From Methanobacterium sp. Maddingley MBC34 (GTDB lineage Archaea > Methanobacteriota > Methanobacteria > Methanobacteriales > Methanobacteriaceae): a stretch of 12,502 nucleotides of DNA. Position numbers and translations under genes: made by a program. Shown piece by piece: positions 1 to 11,800 of this stretch. Below the pieces are notes generated by a model. It was not told the origin of the DNA, ran no database searches, and was given only the letters and a program-made list of their open reading frames with translations. Position 1 is the stretch's first letter. Each line of letters opens with the position of its first letter. The DNA is taken from the NCBI GenBank assembly GCA_000309865.1, contig AMGN01000042.1:1-12502 (forward strand), read 5' to 3'.

Positions 1-943
<943 letters not shown>

Positions 944-965
944 CTAATCTTATGGTCTAGGGTTG

Positions 966-1019
966 TATCCATTATACGGATAAAGTTTTCTATTAAAATT
1001 TTTAAACAAGGTTTATATA
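966..1019 (-). promoter_or_regulatory. Putative hdrA promoter with TATA box and leader motif
   Basis: Reading on the minus strand, a TATA box (CTATATAAAC) lies at 1011-1020. A start about 25 bases downstream would give a leader of roughly 80 bases before the TTG. Inside that leader, 966-982 holds TATCC...GGATA, a 5-bp inverted repeat with a 7-base spacer, which could be a regulator site or a second TATA-like element (CCGTATAATGG). Position and sequence support a promoter; use of either element is inferred. Confidence 0.5.
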
Positions 1020-1271
1020 GTAGAATAATTTTTCACCTAATTCACAAGCATCATACTGATTGGCAGTTTTCATCCATCTGTATGTTCTTAATCTCGATTC
1101 TTCATATGGGTGCATATTATTTTGGTTATTTTGACCAGTAATATTTCTGGTGAATCATTCATGAATTAAATTATAAGAAACATATTATCGGGGGAGTGGA
1201 TTTATTAATTTTTGAGGGGGTCGGAAAACAGCCAAATAAATGGGCTTATAACTTTTTATTTTAAAATAAAC

Positions 1272-1297
1272 AAAAATGGAAAAAAGGGAAAAAAGAA
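1272..1297 (-). terminator. T-rich transcription terminator of radA
   Basis: Just after the radA stop the minus strand carries three T-runs in series (TTCTTTTTTCCC, then TTTTTTCC, then ATTTTTG), 15 to 40 bases downstream. Oligo-T tracts without a hairpin are the usual archaeal intrinsic terminator, and no good stem precedes them here. Confidence 0.55.
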
Positions 1298-1311
1298 GTT
1301 AATTCTCAGGG

Positions 1312-2262
<951 letters not shown>

Positions 2263-2310
2263 AACTTGTTTAATTAATTCAGATCTCTCTTATTAGGGTG
2301 TTTTGAATGG

Positions 2311-2354
2311 ATTTAAAAGTTTTATGTCAATACTTTTTATTATCCATTATATGG
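2311..2354 (-). promoter_or_regulatory. Possible radA promoter in the RPA-radA gap
   Basis: Two minus-strand candidates lie in the 110-bp gap: TTTTAAAT at 2311-2318, which would give a leader of about 40 bases, and CCATATAATGGATA at 2341-2354. The latter differs at one position from CCGTATAATGGATA in the hdrA leader. There is no clear oligo-T terminator after RPA, so radA may be read both from RPA and from its own start. Confidence 0.35.
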
Positions 2355-2357
2355 TAA

Positions 2358-4733
2358 TTAAAGTTTAACATCCACCATTTTTCTGGCGTTTAAACGGACT
2401 TCCTCGTTATATTCGTCGAAGCTGGCATCAGCAATCACGGTGATATGTCTACCCACCAGATCACCCACTTTTTCCTCCAGGGATCCCTCATCCCCAGTGG
2501 TGGCAATGATTTCTTCGGCTTCGGCGGTGGTCATGTCCAGAACTTCCTCGGCTGCTTTACGGAAGAAGGTGATACTTATAGTGCCAGTGTCATCCTCTAA
2601 CATGAGACTGATAATCATCAACATGTTGGGCTTTTCGATTTTTTCACCACAAATGTCACAGATATAACCATCTTCAGCCCAGTTAACTCGTTTATTACAG
2701 TTGGGGCACATTTCAAAGAGTATCTTGTTACCACGGATGTCTACCACTTCTCCAGTTACCTTTATACTCTGGTCCCCTTCTTCAATATCTCCAATATTTT
2801 TGGAGGGATATAATTTTCCTTCTATCTCATCCAAACTGGGAACGGATGTTTCCTCTTCATCTGGCTTAGTTATGATGGTTGTTCTACCTACACTGAGTTC
2901 GACACGATCATTTCGCAGGTTAACCCTTGGATTCTCGATTTTGACGGCCTCACCTTCTTTAAAGGATGTGTTGGCCTTGTCATCCCAGAGTGAAGCTCGA
3001 ACCACTCCGGTATCATCAGCAATATCCATGGAACGGACTATGCCTGCGCTGCCATCACTTTTGGTGAACTGGGTTGGTTCTCCCATACTTAAAATCCTGC
3101 CGAATATACTCACATCCCGGTCGCCTTCAGCCAGCTCTTTGATCTTTTTACGCTGATAGATCATTGATTCAACATCTTTTAGAGATGGCAGGTCTTTTAT
3201 CTCCTCTTCTGTAGGTTCAAGTAATCGGGAAGTTTTACCTACACTGAGATCCACCTGGTAATCTCCCAGGCGGGTGCGTGCATTCTCAATTTTCAGAGTA
3301 TCTCCCTCTTTCATTTCATGTTCTGCTTTATTATCCCATAGTGAAACTCGCACCATTCCTGAGTCATCGGCAATTTCTGCAGTTCTCACCATGCCAGTGG
3401 TGCCATCGTCTCGCTGAAACTCGTTGGGCTCGTAGAGGTTAACCACACGTCCAATAACGTCTACTTCTTCTCCATCTTCTTCTATTTTATTTAAATCACT
3501 GATTTTCATTGGTGTGAGGTATTTACCAACTTCATTCAGGGTGTCTTTCATGTCCTGGTCAATTGGGGGGTTGGTGATGAGTTTGGTGTTCCAGTTGGTG
3601 TTCACCCGGTAATTGGTACCGGAGTAATCATCGAATTCAATGTTACCTCCGATGATTTTCAGGATGTCCCCCTTTTTAACATCGATTTCAGTGTCTTCAT
3701 TCCATAGGGTAAGGCGAATAGCGCCGGTATCATCCTCTAATTCCATGGATTTTACTTTTCCGGTACTTCCATCATCTCGTTCGAAGGTTATGGTATCGTA
3801 AACCTTACTAACCAAGCCTATAATGGTAACGTTCCTCATTTCATGGGCGTCTCCGATTTTGAGAATATCTTCATGGTATTCTGGAACGTCAAAGTCTCCT
3901 TTCACTATTCTACCGATCCAGGAGTGGTTTAAGGATACTTCTCCATTACGGGCTCTGCCCTGAGCTCCCAGTACCTTGATAGCGTCCCCTTCTTTTAGAT
4001 CCAGATCCTCGATGAGGTTGGTGTCTTTGTTCCACAGGGTGAATTGTATACTACCGCTCTTGTCCTGCAACTCCAGTGATGCTACTTTACCATCTCTGCC
4101 ATTACGATCAAAGGATCTTATCCTAGGAATTCTAACTACACGTGCAACAACGTTTACCTCCATATCTCCTTTAATTTCACTTAATGGAGTTATTTTATCG
4201 TTATATGGGGGTAAATTGGGGTAATCTGTTGGGTTCATTTTTTCCAGGGAGGATTGTATGTTAAGGTGGGTTTCATCATCCCTGAATCCTTGCTTCACTT
4301 CAACATCATTGATTTGGACCACATCTCCTTCATGGAATTTATCCATTAATTTAATGTTTTCCGTCCAAAAAACAACTCTTATTCTGCCGGTCTCATCTGC
4401 AAGGATCAAATTTGCCAGTTTTCCTTCCCTACCTTTCTTACTGGTGAATTTCTTAACATTGGAAATGCTCATTACCCTTCCCAGTAGATTTATATGTTGT
4501 TTACCTGTTTCTAAATCTTTTATCTTCCATAAATCCTTTACTTCTTCAGTGGGTTCGTTTTTTTCGGTAATATAGTCTCCTACCACCATATGGGCTATGC
4601 TAATATCGTCAATAAAGCTTACATCTGCGTTTTCTTTCTTATATTCTTCCATCTTTTTCTGGAAGTCTTCATATGAGATTTTGTCTTTGATTTTCTCATA
4701 TTCATCCTTTATCTCTTGGCTCATTTCCCTCAT
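2358..4733 (-). CDS. rpa: Replication protein A, single-strand DNA-binding protein with six OB folds and a zinc finger
   Basis: RPA coats single-stranded DNA during replication, repair and recombination and hands it to RadA and polymerases. The 791-residue chain has an acidic/basic N-terminal helical stretch (1-70), then OB folds at about 80-165, 191-280, 299-390, 423-507, 539-623 and 657-790. Each repeats a pattern like DG..G.VRSM.I.DDTG..R.SLW. The last OB fold holds a C-x2-C-x12-C-x2-C zinc site (C676, C679, C692, C695). OB folds 4 and 5 agree at close to half of positions by eye, suggesting a tandem duplication. The protein is longer than the roughly 620-645 residues I recall for other methanogen RPAs, consistent with an extra OB fold. 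The frame is unbroken. The ATG at 4733 has GAGGG six bases upstream; a second ATG three codons in has poorer spacing. radA follows on the same strand. Confidence 0.95.
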   Translation of the reverse strand: MREMSQEIKDEYEKIKDKISYEDFQKKMEEYKKENADVSFIDDISIAHMVVGDYITEKNEPTEEVKDLWKIKDLETGKQHINLLGRVMSISNVKKFTSKKGREGKLANLILADETGRIRVVFWTENIKLMDKFHEGDVVQINDVEVKQGFRDDETHLNIQSSLEKMNPTDYPNLPPYNDKITPLSEIKGDMEVNVVARVVRIPRIRSFDRNGRDGKVASLELQDKSGSIQFTLWNKDTNLIEDLDLKEGDAIKVLGAQGRARNGEVSLNHSWIGRIVKGDFDVPEYHEDILKIGDAHEMRNVTIIGLVSKVYDTITFERDDGSTGKVKSMELEDDTGAIRLTLWNEDTEIDVKKGDILKIIGGNIEFDDYSGTNYRVNTNWNTKLITNPPIDQDMKDTLNEVGKYLTPMKISDLNKIEEDGEEVDVIGRVVNLYEPNEFQRDDGTTGMVRTAEIADDSGMVRVSLWDNKAEHEMKEGDTLKIENARTRLGDYQVDLSVGKTSRLLEPTEEEIKDLPSLKDVESMIYQRKKIKELAEGDRDVSIFGRILSMGEPTQFTKSDGSAGIVRSMDIADDTGVVRASLWDDKANTSFKEGEAVKIENPRVNLRNDRVELSVGRTTIITKPDEEETSVPSLDEIEGKLYPSKNIGDIEEGDQSIKVTGEVVDIRGNKILFEMCPNCNKRVNWAEDGYICDICGEKIEKPNMLMIISLMLEDDTGTISITFFRKAAEEVLDMTTAEAEEIIATTGDEGSLEEKVGDLVGRHITVIADASFDEYNEEVRLNARKMVDVKL

Positions 4734-4809
4734 TTTATTCCCTCATCATATCTCTCTAAGGTCCTATTATTAAATCATCTATCATATTCAATATACAAGT
4801 TAGTATTAC

Positions 4810-4825
4810 ATTATATATATATTTT
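4810..4825 (-). promoter_or_regulatory. Putative RPA promoter (TATA box)
   Basis: The minus strand reads AAAATATATATATAATG here. A start about 25 bases downstream, near 4785, would leave a leader of about 50 bases before the RPA ATG. The flank AATGTAA resembles that of the rightward TATA box at 4890-4902, so the two promoters are near mirror images around the direct repeats between them. Confidence 0.55.
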
Positions 4826-4837
4826 ATTACAAATAAT

Positions 4838-4874
4838 TTGGTCTTCAGTATATTACTTACTATTGGTCTTCAGT
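4838..4874 (+). repeat. Paired 12-bp direct repeats between divergent promoters
   Basis: TTGGTCTTCAGT occurs twice without mismatch, at 4838-4849 and 4863-4874, 25 bases start to start. The copies lie 13 bases upstream of the RPA TATA element and 15 bases upstream of a rightward TATA element. This suggests a protein-binding site shared by both promoters. The repeats are seen directly; the role is inferred. Confidence 0.6.
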
Positions 4875-4889
4875 CAGTAGTTCTTATGT

Positions 4890-4902
4890 AAATATATATA
4901 AT
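4890..4902 (+). promoter_or_regulatory. Rightward TATA box, target unclear
   Basis: AAATATATATAATGT on the plus strand could start a transcript near 4925. The next gene, marR, begins at 5060 and has a closer TATA box, so this one would give marR a leader of about 130 bases or make a short RNA. No credible small reading frame was found in 4925-5059. Confidence 0.4.
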
Positions 4903-5006
4903 GTGATTAGTCCGAGCTTTTGAGAAGTAATAATATTGATTTTAGGAGAGGGGTTTTTAATAGGGTTAGAGGTTATTTGAAAAATTTCTTTGGGAGCACA
5001 GAGAAT

Positions 5007-5039
<33 letters not shown>

Positions 5040-5059
5040 TACTTTACAGGTGATAACCT

Positions 5060-5497
<438 letters not shown>

Positions 5498-5604
5498 GAT
5501 CAAAATCACTATTTCCAAATTGAAGTTATTGAATTAAAAATTACGGATGAACAAATTGCATTGATAGATTAATTCGTAAATTACATTTAAATGGAGGAAA
5601 GCAA

Positions 5605-6855
5605 ATGGCAATGACCATGGCAGAAAAAATACTGGCAAAAGCAGCAGGATTAAATGAAACAGTGGCGGGAGATATTGTTATGGCCAACATAGATGTGGCC
5701 ATGACCCATGATCTAACCGGACCTTTATCTGTGGAATCATTCCAGAAAATCGGAGTGGAAAAAGTATGGGACCCTGAAAAAATCGTGGTTCTTTTCGACC
5801 ACCAGGTACCAGCAGACTCCCTGGAAGCAGCCCAAAACCACATATTCATGCGGGAATTTGTGGACAAACAGGGAATAAACAATTTCTACGATGTTAGGGA
5901 AGGAGTATGCCACCAGGTACTACCTGAAAAAGGACACGTAATCCCTGGGGAAGTAATTGTAGGAACAGACTCTCACACCTGCACTCATGGGGCATTAGGA
6001 GCATTTGCAACTGGAATCGGTTCAACAGATATGGCAATGGTATTCGCCACAGGAAAACTCTGGTTCAAGGTCCCGGAAACCATAAAATTCGAAATAGAAG
6101 GCAAACTCGGCCAACATGTCTACTCCAAGGATGTTGTTTTAAACATCATTGGACAGATAGGGGCCGACGGTGCGACCTACCAGGCCTGTGAATTTGGAGG
6201 GGAAACCACCCGCAACATGTCAGTATCCCAGCGCATGGCACTGTGTAACATGGCCATAGAAATGGGAGGCAAAACTGGAATGGTGGAAGTGGATGAAAAA
6301 ACCATCAAATACCTGAAAGGACGCACCAACAAACCTTACCAAGCTTTCACAACTGATGAAGATGCAGATTCACTCACTACAATGTATGTGAATGTAAATG
6401 ACCTGGAACCACAGATAGCCTGCCCCCATAATGTGGACAATGTAAAACCAGTGAGTGAAGTGGAAGGAACACCTATAGATCAGGTATTCCTGGGATCATG
6501 TACCAATGGGCGCCTGGATGACCTACAAGTGGCTGCAGAAATCCTGAAAGGAAAACAAATATCCAATGATGTTCGGATGCTGGTAATACCTGCCTCCCGT
6601 GAAATATACCGCCAGGCACTGGATGAGGGGCTAATGAACATATTCGTGGATGCTGGTGCCCTGGTGTGCAACCCCTGCTGTGGACCCTGCCTGGGTGGCC
6701 ACGTAGGACTCCTGGGACCTGGAGAAGTAAGTCTGTCCACATCCAACCGAAACTTCAAAGGCAGACAGGGAAGCCCTGAGGCAGAAGTCTACCTTAGTTC
6801 AGCTGCAGTAGCCGCAGCATCAGCACTCAAGGGAGAAATAACAGATCCAAGATAA
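5605..6855 (+). CDS. leuC: 3-isopropylmalate dehydratase large subunit (aconitase family)
   Basis: This is the catalytic iron-sulfur subunit of a two-subunit aconitase-family hydrolyase. With LeuD it isomerises 2-isopropylmalate to 3-isopropylmalate in leucine synthesis. The length of 416 residues is standard for archaeal LeuC/HacA. The 4Fe-4S ligands are visible as C299 in SCTNGR (298-303) and C359/C362 in CCGPCLGG. Other family motifs are DSHTCTHGALGAFATG (122-137) and STSNRNFKGRQGSPEAEVYL near the C-terminus. The ATG at 5605 has GGAGG seven bases upstream; the later in-frame ATGs at 5611 and 5617 lack this spacing. The partner leuD follows after 93 bp and leuB after that. Methanogens also have a homologous homoaconitase for coenzyme B synthesis that the large subunit alone cannot rule out; the YLVL loop in the small subunit favours LeuC. 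Confidence 0.9.
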   Translation: MAMTMAEKILAKAAGLNETVAGDIVMANIDVAMTHDLTGPLSVESFQKIGVEKVWDPEKIVVLFDHQVPADSLEAAQNHIFMREFVDKQGINNFYDVREGVCHQVLPEKGHVIPGEVIVGTDSHTCTHGALGAFATGIGSTDMAMVFATGKLWFKVPETIKFEIEGKLGQHVYSKDVVLNIIGQIGADGATYQACEFGGETTRNMSVSQRMALCNMAIEMGGKTGMVEVDEKTIKYLKGRTNKPYQAFTTDEDADSLTTMYVNVNDLEPQIACPHNVDNVKPVSEVEGTPIDQVFLGSCTNGRLDDLQVAAEILKGKQISNDVRMLVIPASREIYRQALDEGLMNIFVDAGALVCNPCCGPCLGGHVGLLGPGEVSLSTSNRNFKGRQGSPEAEVYLSSAAVAAASALKGEITDPR

Positions 6856-6881
6856 GAAACTGTTAGAAAACCTGATTATTG

Positions 6882-6890
6882 CTATAAAAG
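6882..6890 (+). promoter_or_regulatory. Possible internal promoter for leuD
   Basis: CTATAAAAG in the 93-bp gap after leuC is a good archaeal TATA match and would give a leader of about 35 bases. A second AT-rich element at 6921-6933 is too close to the start codon to serve. leuD could also be read through from leuC, since no T-rich terminator separates them. Confidence 0.35.
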
Positions 6891-6948
6891 TTTCAATCGA
6901 TAATTAAAGATAGTAAATCACATTATAATATATTTGAAGGTGGTAATT

Positions 6949-7458
6949 ATGGACAAAATACTTAAAGGAAAGGTTTGGAATTTCCCAGATGACGTGGACA
7001 CAGACATAATCGTCCCTGGTCGATACCTGGTGTTAACTGGAGAAAAAGAACTGGCAGCATGTGTTATGCAAGGACACGATCCTGATTTTGCCAAAAATGT
7101 AGAAGAAGGTGACATCATAGTGGCTGGGAAAAACTTTGGCTGCGGATCATCCCGTGAACACGCACCAATCGCCATAAAAGGAGCAGGAATTTCTGCAGTG
7201 GTAGCAGAATCATTTGCCAGAATATTCTACAGGAACTCCATAAACGTAGGCTTACTCCTCATAGAAGCCAAAGGTATTTCCCGAAACGTCGAAGAAGGAG
7301 ATGAAATCCAGATAGACATGGATAAAGGAGTTATAAAGAATTTAAATAATTCCAAAGAGTTTGAAATAAAACCTCTACCTGAATTCATGATGGGGATCAT
7401 GAATGAAGGAGGACTAATCAGCTATTTGAAAAACCATCTTGCTGAGATAAAGGATTAG
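6949..7458 (+). CDS. leuD: 3-isopropylmalate dehydratase small subunit
   Basis: The small subunit carries the swivelling domain that completes the active site of LeuC. The 169-residue chain shows the family motifs FPDDVDTDIIVPGRYL (12-27) and FGCGSSREHAP (near 63-73). The substrate loop reads YLVL at 26-29. In methanogen enzymes the loop YLRT is linked with homoaconitase and YLVY with isopropylmalate isomerase, the Arg recognising the extra carboxylate of homoaconitate. Val here therefore points to leucine synthesis. The start is the ATG at 6949, with AAGGTGG five bases upstream; an in-frame TTG at 6934 lies before that site and is rejected. It sits between leuC and leuB on the same strand. 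Confidence 0.92.
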   Translation: MDKILKGKVWNFPDDVDTDIIVPGRYLVLTGEKELAACVMQGHDPDFAKNVEEGDIIVAGKNFGCGSSREHAPIAIKGAGISAVVAESFARIFYRNSINVGLLLIEAKGISRNVEEGDEIQIDMDKGVIKNLNNSKEFEIKPLPEFMMGIMNEGGLISYLKNHLAEIKD

Positions 7459-7647
7459 TAAAACGAATTTTAGGATGAGTTAATAGAGTATTAAGTTTGA
7501 AGTTGAGTATTAAGGTATGAATAAGATTTGGTCAAATTCAATTAAAAAACTCTAAAATTCAGGCTAAACATTATAAAGCGATAAAAAATTCAATTTTGAT
7601 CAATTAAGAAACAAAGATTCATTAAAAAAAGATAATAGGTGTTATAT
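7459..7647 (+). promoter_or_regulatory. leuD-leuB spacer with TATA box and short repeats
   Basis: This 189-bp spacer is long for an operon. TTATAAAG at 7571-7578 could be a leuB promoter, with a start near 7602 and a leader of about 45 bases. The 8-bp palindrome TTGATCAA near 7597-7604 would lie on that start. GAGTATTAAG is directly repeated at 7486-7495 and 7505-7514, 19 bases apart. These may be control sites, but the DNA is very AT-rich. Confidence 0.35.
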
Positions 7648-8634
<987 letters not shown>

Positions 8635-8672
8635 TTATGTGTTTGAAATGAGGTATGAGTTAGTATAGAGGC

Positions 8673-8698
8673 TTTTTTCATTTTTTTCTTTTCTTTTT
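8673..8698 (+). terminator. T-rich terminator after leuB
   Basis: About 40 bases past the leuB stop the plus strand carries four T-runs in a row (TTTTTTCA, TTTTTTTC, TTTTC, TTTTTG). This is the typical hairpin-free archaeal form and closes the leu genes before the convergent surface-protein gene. Confidence 0.6.
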
Positions 8699-8764
8699 GA
8701 ATTGTGTAGGTTGCATTGTAGAATTCAATTGGTAATGAATTCAGTATTGTGTTGTCGTTTTTAG

Positions 8765-8819
8765 AAAAATAAAAAAAGGTTTGGGGGGTATAGGAGTGTT
8801 TGCGTTTTTTCCTATACCC
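8765..8819 (-). terminator. Hairpin and T-tract terminator of the DUF11 surface-protein gene
   Basis: On the minus strand GGGTATAGGA (8819-8810) and TCCTATACCC (8795-8786) form a perfect 10-bp stem with a 14-base loop. Eight bases later comes TTTTTTTATTTTT at 8777-8765. It starts 22 bases after the stop codon. This resembles a bacterial rho-independent terminator and is stronger than the other 3' ends in the window. It may also protect the 3' end of a long mRNA. Confidence 0.65.
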
Positions 8820-8841
8820 ATATTATTATTTGGTGTTGTTT

Positions 8842-11800
8842 TTAGGGTTTGCGTCGTGTGGTTGCGAATCCTGCAAAGACCAACAGTATACCTAATGCTA
8901 GTGGCACGAATGGTGCACCTGTTGTTTGCATAGATATTGTTCCTGCTGCTACGCTGGTGGGTTGGCTTGGTGTGCTTGCTGGTGCTTTCACGTTTACTGT
9001 GACCAGGGCGCTCCTTGGGTAGAGTTCGGGGTCATAGGTTAGTGAGGTTACTTTGGCTTCGTTGTTTATGGTTCCGGTTTGTTCGACGGTGCAGGTTATT
9101 GTTAGGTGTGCGATGGTGTTGGCAGGTAGGTTTCCTATTGTCCAAATTCCGGTGGTTGGATCGTATGATCCAAAGTCTGCGGAGGATGATACATAGGTTA
9201 GTCCTGCTGGTAGTACATCAGACACTTTAACGGTGGTTGCGGTGTCGGGTCCGTGGTTTTGCACGATCATGGTGAATATCACAGTATCATGCAGGGTAGG
9301 GTTGGCGTTGTTGACTGTTTTTGTTAGTTCTAATGCTGCTGCGGGTGGGACTGCTATGCTTGCTTCGGCGTGGTTGTTGGCTTGGACGGGGTCGTATTCT
9401 GTTTGTGCTGTTTTATCTGCTTGGTTGAGGATGTTAGTGTCTGAATCGTCCACTGTACCTTCTATGGCAAGCCAGAATGTGTTTAGTGTTGTCACTGTTC
9501 CAACAGCCCATTCATTATTGAGTGGGTTGTAAGATGGGTCGTTTAAGATCCAAGTGACTCCGTTGTTCCAACTCACCCACCAGTTACCTGTTGATGTGAG
9601 TTCGGAAGGCCAAGTGTCCTTGACAACTACATTGGTGGCGGTGTCGGGACCGTTGTTGGTCACTTTCACTGCTGCAATGACTTTGTTCAGGTAGTTGGCC
9701 GTTGTGATTGGCACGATGTTGTAGTTGTTGTTCACAAATTCGGTGTCGTTCCAGAACTGTTTAGCAACTGCCACGTCTGCGCTGGGCACGTAGAAACTTG
9801 CACTGCCTGTGTCACCAAGGAATGGATCGTATTGATCTAGTTGGTGTAGTGTGGCGGTGTTGGTTACGGTGGTGCCTGCGAGTGAGCTGCCTACTGTGGC
9901 TGTGATGTGTATCACGGCATCAGTGAAGGCGTTGATTGTGTTTATGGTCCAAACGCCGGCTGCGTATGTTCCGTCACCAGATTGTGAGACGTAGGTTAGT
10001 CCTGCGGGTAAAACATCGTTGATTAATACATTTGTAGCGTCCTCTGGACCGCCGTTGTGGGCGGTTAGAGTGTATATGATGTTTTGACCTACATTTTGTA
10101 TTGCTACGTTAACGCTTTTGTCTATGGTCACCATGGCTAAGGGCATGAATACGTCTTCGGTGTCTACGTTGTTAGACATGTTTTGGTCGTATTCTGGCAC
10201 GAAGCCCCACCAATATCCGTTGATAGTTGCGGTGTTGGTGAGTTTTTCTGGTGGGTTAGGTCCGGGGTTCACAGTAGCGAAGAGATATAACGTTTCAAAG
10301 TTACCTGGTCCGATCCAGCCCACAATCCAAGTGTGAGTCAGGATGTCGTAGGTTCCTTTGGTGGCCCAAGTCGCTGCGTTGTAGACTAATCCGGTGGGTA
10401 GCACGTCGTTGACTGTAACCCAGCTCGCATCTGGTCCGAAGTTTTTAGCGTCGATGGTGAAGCATATTAACTGACCGAGGTCAGGTGTTGCGTCGTCTAC
10501 ATCTTTGGTCACAGCCACATCAGCGGCTGGATTGGCGATGTAGGAATCGGTTGCGTAGTTGTTGGCCCAGTTTTGATCGAGTTGTGGTAGGTTTATTGGG
10601 TTGACTCCGGCAGTGTTAATTACTGGCCATCCTGCGTGAGCAGTGTTGGTTCCATATAACCAGACTTCACAGGCGTTAGCAGCACCAGGGAGCAAAGCGT
10701 TCCAAAGGTGGCTGTTTATGTTCCAAGTGAAGAGTCTAGTAACTGCATCATAGGTCCAATGACCACAACCTTCTAATGACCATCTTTGAGAGTCTTCTTG
10801 TCCGTAGAATATCCATGAATTGGCTGGGTCGAAGTCGAATCCGAATGGTAGTGTGTCGGTTAGGACTACGCCGTTGGCTGCGTCGGGTCCGTTGTTGGTC
10901 ACAGTTATGTGAGCAACTACAGTAGTGAGATAGTTAGCAGAGCTTATGGCTGTTCCGGTGGTGTCTTCCCAGACTTTGTCCACATCGATGTCTGCTGCCG
11001 CAAGTGCGGTATATGATGCAGTATCATGGTTGTTGGACCAGTCAGGGTCGTATTGTGCTAGTGGATCTGGTAGTGTTGGGTCGGGGTTTACTAGTGCGGT
11101 GTTGGTTACGGTTGTTCCGCCGTGTGCGGTGTTGGTTCCGTATAGTTCAACTTCGCAGTTGTTGGCGTCGCCTGGGAGCATGCCCACACCATATGCGTCT
11201 AGGTGTTGGGATATGTACCAGGTGAATAGTCTGGTTGTTGTGTCGTAGGTCCAGTGTGCGCAGCCGTTTAGGGTCCAGGATTGTCCTAGTTGGTTGTATG
11301 TCACGTGTGACATTGTTGTGTCTAGTACGAATCCTTCTGGTAGTGTGTCGGTTAGGACTACGCCATAAGCGGTGTCGGGTCCGTTGTTGGTTACTTCGAT
11401 GTCAGCAACTATGGATTGGTTGTAGTTAGCTTCGGTTATTTCGGTTCCGCTGGTGTCTTCCCATTCTTTTTCAACTTCAATGTCTGAGGCTGCGTTGACT
11501 TCGAGATCTGCAGAGGCAGTATCGTAGCCTACTGGATCCATAGGAGTCTGAGCAATTGTGGTTATTGTGTTGGTAATGGTAGTATCACTATCACTGACCG
11601 TTGCACCAATAGCCGTCAAGAACGTATCACCCGGATTCAATGTAACCACATTAGTTGGCCACCATGAAACTGTACCTGATGGCGCCCAAGGGAAGAAATT
11701 CCATGTGGTTGCGTCAGGATGATCCCAAGCTTCACTAGTTCCTACCAGTGCTGCAGGCCAAGTGTCCTGTACTTGTAGGTAAGTGACTGGGTCAGGGCCT

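Noticed and set aside
1255..1270. 16-bp AT palindrome (TTTATTTTAAAATAAA) as a regulatory site
   Set aside because: It consists only of A and T in an AT-rich gap downstream of the radA terminator, so chance is the simplest explanation.
6934..6948. TTG start fifteen bases before the leuD ATG
   Set aside because: The AAGGTGG site lies between the TTG and the ATG at 6949, so only the ATG has correct spacing.
7639..7647. GTG start nine bases before the leuB ATG
   Set aside because: The GTG overlaps the AGGTG ribosome binding site that serves the ATG at 7648, and the family N-terminus begins at that ATG.
9015..11429. Plus-strand open frames opposite the DUF11 gene
   Set aside because: They are antisense to a long repeat gene. 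Their Arg/Val/Leu-rich translations arise from its G/T-rich complement and show no family features.
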